Source of the DNA: Alphaproteobacteria bacterium
GTDB lineage: Bacteria > Pseudomonadota > Alphaproteobacteria > UBA828
Assembly: GCA_018668475.1 (NCBI GenBank)
Contig: JABJCZ010000096.1
Span: forward strand, 1-5,835
Direction of reading: 5' to 3'
Length of the DNA: 5,835 bases
Numbering within the stretch: position 1 is the stretch's first letter; every line of letters begins with the position of its first letter. Below the pieces are notes generated by a model. It saw nothing but the letters and a program-made list of their open reading frames with translations. It searched no databases and was not told the DNA's origin. Of the stretch, positions 1 through 5,102 are shown one piece after another. The position numbers and the translations under genes were made by a program.

Positions 1-111
1 GCTACCGGCCTGCGCTACACCCCGACACTTCAAAATCACAGACGTTCTAAGCCTTCCCGCCCACGGCGACAAGCGGCAAAATTAACGCTCCCTTCACCGA
101 CATGTGGCGAC

Positions 112-2136
112 ATGCAGGCAATGAATATTGAAACAGACACTGAAACTGCACTGAACGCTGCTGTACAGCATCTCCAAACCGGAAATCTTGGCGCGGCGGA
201 AGCGACGTGCCGCAGTATTCTGGATCATACGCCAGAGCAATTCGCAGCGCTCAACCTATTGGGCGCCATCGCGATGCATTCCGGCGAACCGGACGCAGCA
301 CTCGAATTGTTTCAAAAGTCCACTGTCGCCAATCCGGCATTCTTCGACGCGCATCTGAACCTCGGCAATACGCTCCGAGCTGTGGGCGACCTGAACGGCG
401 CCGGCGATGCATTTTTGTCCTGTCTATCGATACAGCCCGACGACGCGCTGCTTCACCTCAGCTTGGGAGCGGTGCAAATGGAACAAGGACTGGCTGAGGA
501 AGCCGCGACTGCATTTCGCAAAGCCGTCGCACTGGCTCCGGACGATGCCGACGCCCACTGCAGTCTTGGGAACGCTCTCATGGTGAGCGGAGACCTGGTG
601 CTCGCGGTCGAGAGCTTTCGCGCTGCGTTGGCGCGCGCCCCTCGACATGAAGAAGCACTCACCAACCTTGGGCTCACGCTGATAGAGCTGGGTCAGCTTG
701 AGGAGGCAGCCGCGACATTACGGTCTGTCGTTACGCTGACCCCCGACGTCGCCGAGGCACACAACAATCTGGGAGTCGTGCTGAGGCGTCAGCGACACCT
801 CGAGGATGCATTGGCGACTTTCCAAACCGCTCACCGCCTGCAACCGGACCTGATTGAAGCGCACAACAATATCGGCCAGACCCTTTTTGAGCTGGACGAT
901 GTTGATGGCGCGATTGCAACGTTTCGCGAGTCGCTGGCTACTCATCCAAACGATGTCGGAACACTCATCAACCTTGCGGGCATTGGCGAGCGCGCCAACC
1001 GTCTGGACGTTGCCCTCCCCGCCATTAAGCAAGGCCTAAAACTAGACCCCGACGAACCGGGTCTCCACCTGTTAGCCGCGCAGTGTGAGCGACGAGAAGG
1101 TGACCTGGACAGCGCCATTTCTCGACTTGAAAAACTCGATGTCCCGGGGCTCGGCGCACGGGTTGCGATTGATATCGAATATGAGCTCGGTCAATTACAC
1201 GACCGCCAAAACGATGCCGTTGCGGCGTTCGAACATTTTTCAAAGGCAAACCAACTATCCGCGGACTTTCCGCTACACCAGGCAGTAGACAAGCATAAGT
1301 TTTCCACTCTGATCGAAAGTACATGCGCCCTGCTCACGCCGGAGTGGCGACAGTCCTGGCGCGAGGCGCCATCCGCGCCTGTTGCCCGACAGGCACCCGT
1401 CTTCATGCTCGGGTTCCCGCGATCAGGCACGACATTGACCCAGCAAATTCTGGCAAGCCACCCGGCACTGATAACATTGGACGAAAAGCCGACCATCGAC
1501 GCGGTATTGGCGCGGGTTCCGGGATACCCGAACGCATTGGCGAACCTAGGCGCGGACAAGATCGCCAGCCTGAGAGAAACCTACTTTGATGCTGTCGCGA
1601 CCTACATCGATGCCGACACTTCCTCCGGGCGGGTAATCGACAAGATGCCCCTGAACATCGCCTATGTTCCGTTGATCATGCGCTTGTTTCCAGAGGCCCA
1701 AATTATTCTGAACGTGCGCCATCCGATGGATGCCTGCCTCAGCTGTTTCATGCAGAATTTCATCATCAATTCCGCCATGGCAAACTTTTTTACCCTTGAA
1801 GATGCGGCCGCGCTCTACGCGAAAACCATGGGTTTATGGCAAACGTGTGTGCAGGTGCTTGAGCCGAACTATCACGTTGTCTGCTACGAACAACTGGTCG
1901 GCGACTTCGACACCGAGACCAGGAATCTACTGGATTTTGTCGGTGTCGATTGGGACCCGGCGGTTCACGACTATGCAGAGCACGCCAAAAATTCAGGCCG
2001 GATTTTTACCCCCAGCTATCAGCAGGTGACCGAGCCGATTTATGAGCGTGCGCGATATCGCTGGCAGCGTTATGCCGATGACCTGAAGCAGATCGAACCA
2101 ATCCTCAAGCCATTTGCCGATCATTTCGGATACTGA
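112..2136 (+). CDS. TPR-repeat sulfotransferase family protein
   Basis: A 674-residue two-part protein. Residues ~14-385 are tandem tetratricopeptide repeats. At least seven consecutive units (roughly 82-320) keep an exact 34-residue period with the pattern NLG...G....A...F..al...P, and more degenerate units lie on both sides. Residues ~428-674 form a PAPS-dependent sulfotransferase domain of the Sulfotransfer_3 type. It has the 5'-phosphosulfate loop GFPRSGTT (434-441), DKMPLN (510-515), and NVRHPMDACLSC (534-545), where R536 and S544 match the usual 3'-phosphate-binding Arg/Ser pair. The C-terminal TPSYQQV and a final aromatic are also typical of this family. The expected reaction is sulfate transfer from PAPS to a hydroxyl or amine acceptor. 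The acceptor cannot be read from the sequence; the TPRs probably bind a protein or glycan partner. No signal peptide or membrane segment is seen, so it is probably cytosolic. ATG 112 has no clear Shine-Dalgarno site. ATG 121 is in frame with AGG close upstream and is a possible alternative. It appears monocistronic and converges on the DUF192 gene. Confidence 0.9.
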   Translation: MQAMNIETDTETALNAAVQHLQTGNLGAAEATCRSILDHTPEQFAALNLLGAIAMHSGEPDAALELFQKSTVANPAFFDAHLNLGNTLRAVGDLNGAGDAFLSCLSIQPDDALLHLSLGAVQMEQGLAEEAATAFRKAVALAPDDADAHCSLGNALMVSGDLVLAVESFRAALARAPRHEEALTNLGLTLIELGQLEEAAATLRSVVTLTPDVAEAHNNLGVVLRRQRHLEDALATFQTAHRLQPDLIEAHNNIGQTLFELDDVDGAIATFRESLATHPNDVGTLINLAGIGERANRLDVALPAIKQGLKLDPDEPGLHLLAAQCERREGDLDSAISRLEKLDVPGLGARVAIDIEYELGQLHDRQNDAVAAFEHFSKANQLSADFPLHQAVDKHKFSTLIESTCALLTPEWRQSWREAPSAPVARQAPVFMLGFPRSGTTLTQQILASHPALITLDEKPTIDAVLARVPGYPNALANLGADKIASLRETYFDAVATYIDADTSSGRVIDKMPLNIAYVPLIMRLFPEAQIILNVRHPMDACLSCFMQNFIINSAMANFFTLEDAAALYAKTMGLWQTCVQVLEPNYHVVCYEQLVGDFDTETRNLLDFVGVDWDPAVHDYAEHAKNSGRIFTPSYQQVTEPIYERARYRWQRYADDLKQIEPILKPFADHFGY

Positions 2137-2142
2137 AGTATC
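2129..2142. other. Small hairpin over the stop codon between convergent genes
   Basis: GATAC at 2129-2133 and GTATC at 2138-2142 are perfect complements around a TGAA loop, and the loop contains the sulfotransferase stop codon. The hairpin sits at the junction with the convergent DUF192 gene, which ends at 2152. The stem is only 5 bp, AT-rich and has no T-tract on either strand. It is therefore at best a weak bidirectional terminator and may be chance. No better terminator is visible in the 15-base gap. Confidence 0.2.
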
Positions 2143-2151
2143 AGGCGGGCT

Positions 2152-2613
2152 TCATTGTCCGAATGCCGGATGCCTCACAATATCACCAGGTTGCAATCCC
2201 AATTTGGCCGCGAGGCCACCGACAATTTCCAAGACACCGCGCACATCTCGACCGGAAGAGATACGCGTATCGGTGAGCGGCACTGTGTTCTCCGCAATGC
2301 TCGTGATTTGCCCGTTATCGGCAATAAACAGCATGTCGAGCGAGATGTAGGTATTCCTCATCCACATGACGACGCGCTGCGATGGCTCGAAAGTAAAAAG
2401 CATGCCATGGGACGGCGCCATCTCCCGGCGATACATCAGGCCGGTGCCGCGTGCCTCCGGCGTGCGCGCAACTTCGACCTGGAATTGGTGGGCCGTCTTG
2501 TCGCTGACGACGATGAGCAATTCGGTCGGCGCGGCAATTTCTTCATCAGCCCACGAATTGTGGCCCGGCAAAAGCATGAAGCAGACCGCAATTACACATG
2601 CCCAGCGGGGCAA
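2152..2613 (-). CDS. Exported DUF192 family protein
   Basis: A small protein of the DUF192 (PF02643) family; biochemical function unsettled. With the TTG start chosen here it has 153 residues. A signal peptide comes first (MPRWACVIAVCFMLLPG, with likely cleavage after NSWA at residue 22). The DUF192 fold follows with its hallmark motifs: GLM (58-60), GMLF (70-73), MWMRNT (83-88), LDMLFI (92-97), then VLEI and LQPGDIV near the C-terminus. The mature protein should be periplasmic. The start is uncertain. The frame stays open upstream to 2772 inside the XRE gene, with ATG at 2694 (180 residues, 77-base overlap) and TTG at 2664. TTG 2613 is preferred because it lies 4 bases after the XRE stop and gives a normal-length signal peptide, but neither it nor ATG 2694 has a strong Shine-Dalgarno site. 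It is the last gene of the minus-strand unit and is probably translationally coupled to the regulator gene. Confidence 0.85.
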   Translation of the reverse strand: MPRWACVIAVCFMLLPGHNSWADEEIAAPTELLIVVSDKTAHQFQVEVARTPEARGTGLMYRREMAPSHGMLFTFEPSQRVVMWMRNTYISLDMLFIADNGQITSIAENTVPLTDTRISSGRDVRGVLEIVGGLAAKLGLQPGDIVRHPAFGQ

Positions 2614-2617
2614 ATTT

Positions 2618-3043
2618 CTAACGCCGGCCCTGTGACCGCCGCTCTTCGCCGCTGTAGTCGTCAAACCGGCGGTCCGTTGGATGTCTGGAGTCATCTGCTT
2701 TGCACTTCTCGAGAATGATATCGATCGCCACGCCGATATCATTCTTACCAATCGAGCGGGCCCGGTCAGCACAATAGTCCAAAAGATCCGTCATGCGCCG
2801 CATCGGCGGAATCTCGGATGCTTCCTCCGGCAATATTGCATCCACGCCGTAGCGTAGCTCTGCAACCGAGACTTTGGCGAGCTGGGCCAGTCGGAGCAAC
2901 TGCTTGTCGGTCGGGGCATGTCGCCCAGTTTCCCATCGCGAAACCGCGCCCTGGCTGACGTCGAGCGCCATCGCCATGTCATCCTGAGTCATGCTCAGGC
3001 GCGCGCGAACCGCTCGGATACGATCGGCCAGTTGATCGGCCAT
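2618..3043 (-). CDS. XRE-family helix-turn-helix transcriptional regulator
   Basis: A 141-residue DNA-binding protein with one N-terminal Cro/C1-type HTH domain (residues ~9-63). The core runs from TQDDMAMALDVS to QGAVSRWETG (19-40), with the usual L..LA.....V.EL continuation to residue 63. Residues ~80-115 look helical and could form a dimerisation segment; no catalytic or ligand domain is recognisable. The last 17 residues are arginine-rich (RRFDDYSGEERRSQGRR). The start is ATG 3043, because GGAGAG at 3053-3048 is ideally placed before it. An in-frame TTG at 3055 would add four residues but would start upstream of this ribosome site. It is the middle gene of a minus-strand unit, 21 bases after the 86-residue gene and directly followed by the DUF192 gene. 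Autoregulation through the repeats near 3390-3450 is an inference. The short single-HTH layout also occurs in antitoxins and phage-type repressors, but no toxin is recognisable next to it. Confidence 0.88.
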   Translation of the reverse strand: MADQLADRIRAVRARLSMTQDDMAMALDVSQGAVSRWETGRHAPTDKQLLRLAQLAKVSVAELRYGVDAILPEEASEIPPMRRMTDLLDYCADRARSIGKNDIGVAIDIILEKCKADDSRHPTDRRFDDYSGEERRSQGRR

Positions 3044-3047
3044 AAGA

Positions 3048-3053
3048 CTCTCC
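3048..3053 (-). promoter_or_regulatory. Shine-Dalgarno site fixing the XRE regulator start
   Basis: On the minus strand GGAGAG lies 4 bases before ATG 3043 (its GGAG core is 6 bases away). It is the best ribosome-binding site in the minus-strand unit and argues for ATG 3043 over the in-frame TTG at 3055, which would overlap the site. Confidence 0.75.
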
Positions 3054-3064
3054 AAATGATTGAT

Positions 3065-3325
3065 TTAGTGAGAAAAGGCGAGTTCCAGGCCCTTCAACGC
3101 GTCATCGATGGATGACAGCAGATGTAACTCGGGTACCGCTACAATTGAAGCATTCTTGGTCTCGGCAACAACATCATAGGACAGCACAGCACCAGACGGT
3201 TCGCGGTGAAGGTCCACCGCCCCGCCTTTGGAAGATTGGGATCTAGTAACCGGTCGAACAAAATCAGCAAGGTTCACGACCTTTGCACCGGTCCCGGTTC
3301 CGCTATTTTCAGGCTGACTGTTCAT
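3065..3325 (-). CDS. Hypothetical 86-residue protein, first gene of the minus-strand unit
   Basis: I do not recognise this protein. It has 86 residues and is mildly acidic (about 10 Asp/Glu against 7 Lys/Arg), with no signal peptide, membrane segment or cysteine. The N-terminal ~15 residues are polar and Gly/Ser/Asn-rich and look disordered. A short hydrophobic stretch follows (KVVNLADFV, 15-23). The C-terminal half has a likely beta segment (ASIVAVPEL, 59-67) and a terminal amphipathic helix (LLSSIDDALKGLELAF). It is judged a real gene because AAAAGGG at 3338-3332 sits 6 bases before the ATG, a promoter is visible upstream, and the downstream XRE gene starts only 21 bases after its stop. Its place before a regulator suggests a partner or co-regulated small protein, but nothing in the sequence assigns a role. 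Confidence 0.68.
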   Translation of the reverse strand: MNSQPENSGTGTGAKVVNLADFVRPVTRSQSSKGGAVDLHREPSGAVLSYDVVAETKNASIVAVPELHLLSSIDDALKGLELAFSH

Positions 3326-3331
3326 TGCATG

Positions 3332-3338
3332 CCCTTTT
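3332..3338 (-). promoter_or_regulatory. Shine-Dalgarno site of the 86-residue gene
   Basis: AAAAGGG on the minus strand, 6 bases before ATG 3325. It supports both the reality of this small gene and its start. A nearer ATG inside the spacer is out of frame. Confidence 0.65.
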
Positions 3339-3389
3339 CACATCTCTCGAAGCGGAACAAATAGACTCCGTTCGCATCGATACGGTGGA

Positions 3390-3418
3390 AGATTATTAGC
3401 CATTCGAATAACTGTCAA
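3390..3418 (-). promoter_or_regulatory. Predicted sigma70-type promoter of the minus-strand unit
   Basis: Read on the minus strand, a perfect TTGACA (-35, 3418-3413) is followed by an AT-rich -10 region. AATAAT (3397-3392) has a 15-base spacer and TAATCT (3395-3390) has a 17-base spacer; the first is the better hexamer and the second the better spacing. Transcription would start near 3383-3386, leaving a leader of about 60 bases before ATG 3325. The -35 lies inside the 12-base spacer of a perfect inverted repeat, so a bound repressor would block it. Confidence 0.55.
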
Positions 3419-3430
3419 CCGCATTATTCG
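3405..3430. promoter_or_regulatory. Inverted repeat, candidate operator
   Basis: CGAATAA (3405-3411) and TTATTCG (3424-3430) form a perfect 7+7 inverted repeat with a 12-base spacer holding the minus-strand -35 hexamer. The AT-rich core recurs nearby: ATTATT occurs on the plus strand at 3392-3397, 3423-3428 and 3441-3446. This is typical of a dimeric repressor site, and the XRE regulator of the adjacent unit is the natural candidate to bind it. Binding by that protein is inference. Confidence 0.4.
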
Positions 3431-3451
3431 TCTAACGCATATTATTACTAT
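3424..3451 (+). promoter_or_regulatory. Weak candidate promoter region for the thi operon
   Basis: A promoter must lie upstream of the riboswitch. The best -10-like hexamers are TATTAT (3440-3445, five of six consensus positions, no matching -35) and TACTAT (3446-3451, with a poor -35 TTATTC at 3424-3429, 16-base spacer). Either would start transcription just before the aptamer. It partly overlaps the candidate operator, so the regulator could in principle affect both directions. Confidence 0.25.
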
Positions 3452-3484
3452 TTGCTCCAGGTCAGAATATCTGCCCATATGCCC

Positions 3485-3580
3485 CTCACCTCTGGGGGAG
3501 CCACCTACAAAAGGCTGAGAGGTCGAATTTACCGACGACCCCTTGAACCTGAACCGGGTCATACCGGCGTAGGAAATGAG
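3485..3580 (+). ncRNA. TPP riboswitch (THI element)
   Basis: A complete thiamine-pyrophosphate aptamer, recognised by the conserved segments CTGAGA (3515-3520, pyrimidine-sensing loop), ACCTGA (3547-3552) and GGCGTAGGA (3566-3574). Helices read directly from the sequence are: P1 CTCA/TGAG (3485-3488 with 3577-3580) plus CCT/AGG (3489-3491 with 3571-3573), P2 GGGG/CCCC (3494-3497 with 3539-3542), P3 AGCC/GGCT (3499-3502 with 3513-3516), an extra helix GGTCG/CGACC (3521-3525 with 3536-3540, sharing CC with P2, so one register must give way), and P5 CCGG/CCGG (3554-3557 with 3564-3567). The gene controlled is the thiZXY transporter. The 3' strand of P1 includes AGG and the UG of AUG 3576, and no terminator or separate anti-Shine-Dalgarno stem lies between aptamer and gene. 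Control is therefore probably translational, by direct P1 closure. Confidence 0.95.
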
Positions 3581-4340
3581 TTTGACCGACTTCCGAAATC
3601 AACCCGCCGCGTCACAAAATGTTTCCCTACACGGAGCGACACTTCGATACGGGTCAGCACTCCTGTTCGAAAACCTAACGCTCAACCTGCTGGCGGGTCA
3701 AACAACCTGTCTATTGGGGCCAAGCGGTGTCGGAAAATCGAGTCTCCTCAGACTAATCGCGGGTCTGGAACCCCTCACCGCCCCGACAATATTCACAGGG
3801 CCCGAGGATACACCCGGAAAAAACATAGCCTATATGGCGCAGCAGGACCTGCTGTTGCCGTGGCTTTCGGCATTAGAAAATGTGCTGCTGGGCAGCCGAC
3901 TCCGTGGCGGTCCGGCCGACCGAATGAGGGCGCTGGGGTTGCTAGAGTCTGTCGGGTTGGCAGGTCATGAGACCGTTCGTCCCGCCAAATTATCAGGCGG
4001 TATGCGTCAGCGTGTCGCCCTGGCACGCACACTCATGGAAGACCGCCCCCTGGTCCTCATGGACGAGCCTTTTTCATCTCTCGATGCCATAACCCGGATG
4101 AACTTGCAGGACCTCGCCGCCGATCTGCTTCGCGACAAAACCGTTCTGGTTGTCACCCATGACCCCATGGAAGCGGTACGGATCGCAGACCGCATCCTCA
4201 TCATGCAGGGCCAACCGGCTGAACTGCGGGAAGTGCCCGTCGCGCCAAATCCACCACCACGTGACCCCGCCAGTCGCGCCGTACTCGACGCCCAGGGTGA
4301 TCTATTGCGGGAACTCGCGGCAATCGAGGTGCCGGGATGA
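3576..4340 (+). CDS. thiZ: ABC transporter ATP-binding protein for a thiamine pyrimidine precursor
   Basis: A 254-residue ABC ATPase of the nitrate/taurine (NitT/TauT) class, with every catalytic motif intact: Walker A GPSGVGKS (48-55), Q-loop Q89 in YMAQQDLLLPW, signature LSGGMRQR (139-146), Walker B LVLMDE (159-164, E164 catalytic), D-loop SSLD (167-170) and switch H195. It should hydrolyse ATP at the inner face of the membrane to drive import through the adjacent permease. The assignment to thiamine precursor uptake rests on the TPP riboswitch directly in front and the THI5-type binding protein downstream. The start is odd: an in-frame TAG at 3570-3572 lies within the riboswitch core, so only ATG 3576 or TTG 3582 and later codons are possible. 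AGGA (3571-3574) is 1 base from the ATG but 7 from the TTG. ATG is kept as the default. The gene overlaps the permease gene by 4 bases. Confidence 0.92.
   Translation: MSLTDFRNQPAASQNVSLHGATLRYGSALLFENLTLNLLAGQTTCLLGPSGVGKSSLLRLIAGLEPLTAPTIFTGPEDTPGKNIAYMAQQDLLLPWLSALENVLLGSRLRGGPADRMRALGLLESVGLAGHETVRPAKLSGGMRQRVALARTLMEDRPLVLMDEPFSSLDAITRMNLQDLAADLLRDKTVLVVTHDPMEAVRIADRILIMQGQPAELREVPVAPNPPPRDPASRAVLDAQGDLLRELAAIEVPG
4326..4331 (+). promoter_or_regulatory. Ribosome-binding site of the permease gene inside thiZ
   Basis: GAGGTG lies 5 bases before ATG 4337 and inside the end of the ATPase gene. Together with the ATGA stop/start overlap (4337-4340) it points to translational coupling, which keeps ATPase and permease in proportion and passes riboswitch control on downstream. 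Confidence 0.6.
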
Positions 4341-5089
4341 GGTGGGTAAGAGGCATTGTCATTGTCGCTGCCCTTCTGCTCCTGTGGCAGATCATTGTGT
4401 GGATCACGGGGGCTCCGCATTTCATTTTGCCCGGCCCAGTGCGGGTCGCCGTCGCCTGGTGGGTGCACCACCCAGCCCTGTTTCATCATGCGAGCATTAC
4501 GTTGCTCGAAATCGGTCTTGGGCTGTTCTTTGGTGTTCTGCTCGGGTGCCTCAGTGCGGTCGTCCTCGCCTATTCTCGTCCGGCGCGGCTGTGGCTCATG
4601 CCTGTACTAGTCGCCTCGCAGGCGGTTCCGGTGTTTGCCATCGCTCCTATTCTTGTGCTTTGGCTGGGCTACGGCATTGCGTCAAAGGTCGCCATGGCCA
4701 CGTTGATCATTTACTTCCCCGTGGTCGCCAGCTTTTTCGACGGATTGCGCCGAACCGAGCCCAACTGGATCGACCTCGCGCGCACCATGCAAGCGAGCCC
4801 GTGGGCCATATTGCGACATATTCGAATTCCTGCAGCTTTGCCCTCACTGGCCTCCGGTATACGGGTTGCAGCGGCTGTAGCGCCCATCGGCGCCGTTGTC
4901 GGCGAATGGGTTGGCGCCAGTGCCGGTCTTGGCTACATGATGATGCATGCCAACGGGCGCATGCAGATCGACCTGATGTTTGCCGCGCTACTGACGCTGG
5001 CCGTCTTCGCCATCACTATCTACTTCCTTCTCGATGTGATTCTGCGCCACATGATTCCGTGGCAGCCGGACGCATTATCAAATGACTGA
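4337..5089 (+). CDS. thiX: ABC transporter permease for a thiamine pyrimidine precursor
   Basis: A 250-residue inner-membrane protein of the BPD_transp_1 fold. About six hydrophobic segments are visible, at residues ~5-25, 57-79, 86-110, 118-134, 175-193 and 215-240. The cytoplasmic EAA-type coupling loop lies at ~146-165 (DLARTMQASPWAILRHIRIP), followed by ALPSLASGIRVA and VVGEWVGA, as in SsuC/TauC/ThiX permeases. It should form a homodimer that docks on two ATPase subunits and receives substrate from the downstream binding protein. The start ATG overlaps the thiZ stop and has a good ribosome site. Only one permease gene is present, which fits a homodimeric channel. Substrate identity comes from its neighbours rather than its own sequence, because permeases of this class for nitrate, sulfonates and pyrimidines look alike. 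Confidence 0.92.
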   Translation: MRWVRGIVIVAALLLLWQIIVWITGAPHFILPGPVRVAVAWWVHHPALFHHASITLLEIGLGLFFGVLLGCLSAVVLAYSRPARLWLMPVLVASQAVPVFAIAPILVLWLGYGIASKVAMATLIIYFPVVASFFDGLRRTEPNWIDLARTMQASPWAILRHIRIPAALPSLASGIRVAAAVAPIGAVVGEWVGASAGLGYMMMHANGRMQIDLMFAALLTLAVFAITIYFLLDVILRHMIPWQPDALSND

Positions 5090-5102
5090 GAGACCTGAAA
5101 CG

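Noticed and set aside
1..111. Possible promoter or the 3' end of an upstream gene
   Set aside because: No convincing -35/-10 pair, terminator or recognisable coding sequence is visible in this short stretch.
240..1130. DNA-level tandem repeat underlying the TPR array
   Set aside because: The 34-residue periodicity is at protein level. The 102-base units have diverged in nucleotide sequence, so they are not a recent tandem duplication.
1191..1559. A 122-codon minus-strand open frame within the sulfotransferase gene
   Set aside because: It lies opposite the linker and the PAPS-binding motif of an intact gene, with no ribosome site or domain of its own.
2155..2718. A 187-codon open frame on the plus strand opposite the DUF192 and XRE genes
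   Set aside because: It is an antisense shadow: the minus-strand frame has clear DUF192 motifs and a signal peptide, whereas this translation is rich in His/Arg/Cys with no domain pattern.
2618..3325. A toxin-antitoxin pair made of the XRE regulator and the 86-residue protein
   Set aside because: The size and order would allow it, but the 86-residue protein shows no RelE, HigB, HipA or similar toxin residues, so the label is not supported.
3452..3970. A 172-codon open frame starting upstream of the riboswitch
   Set aside because: It would translate the folded aptamer and then thiZ out of frame. The product has no recognisable domain.
4150..5085. A 311-codon open frame on the plus strand over thiZ and thiX
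   Set aside because: It is out of frame with two intact, motif-complete ABC genes, and its product is a Cys/His/Arg-rich sequence typical of an off-frame read of GC-rich coding DNA.
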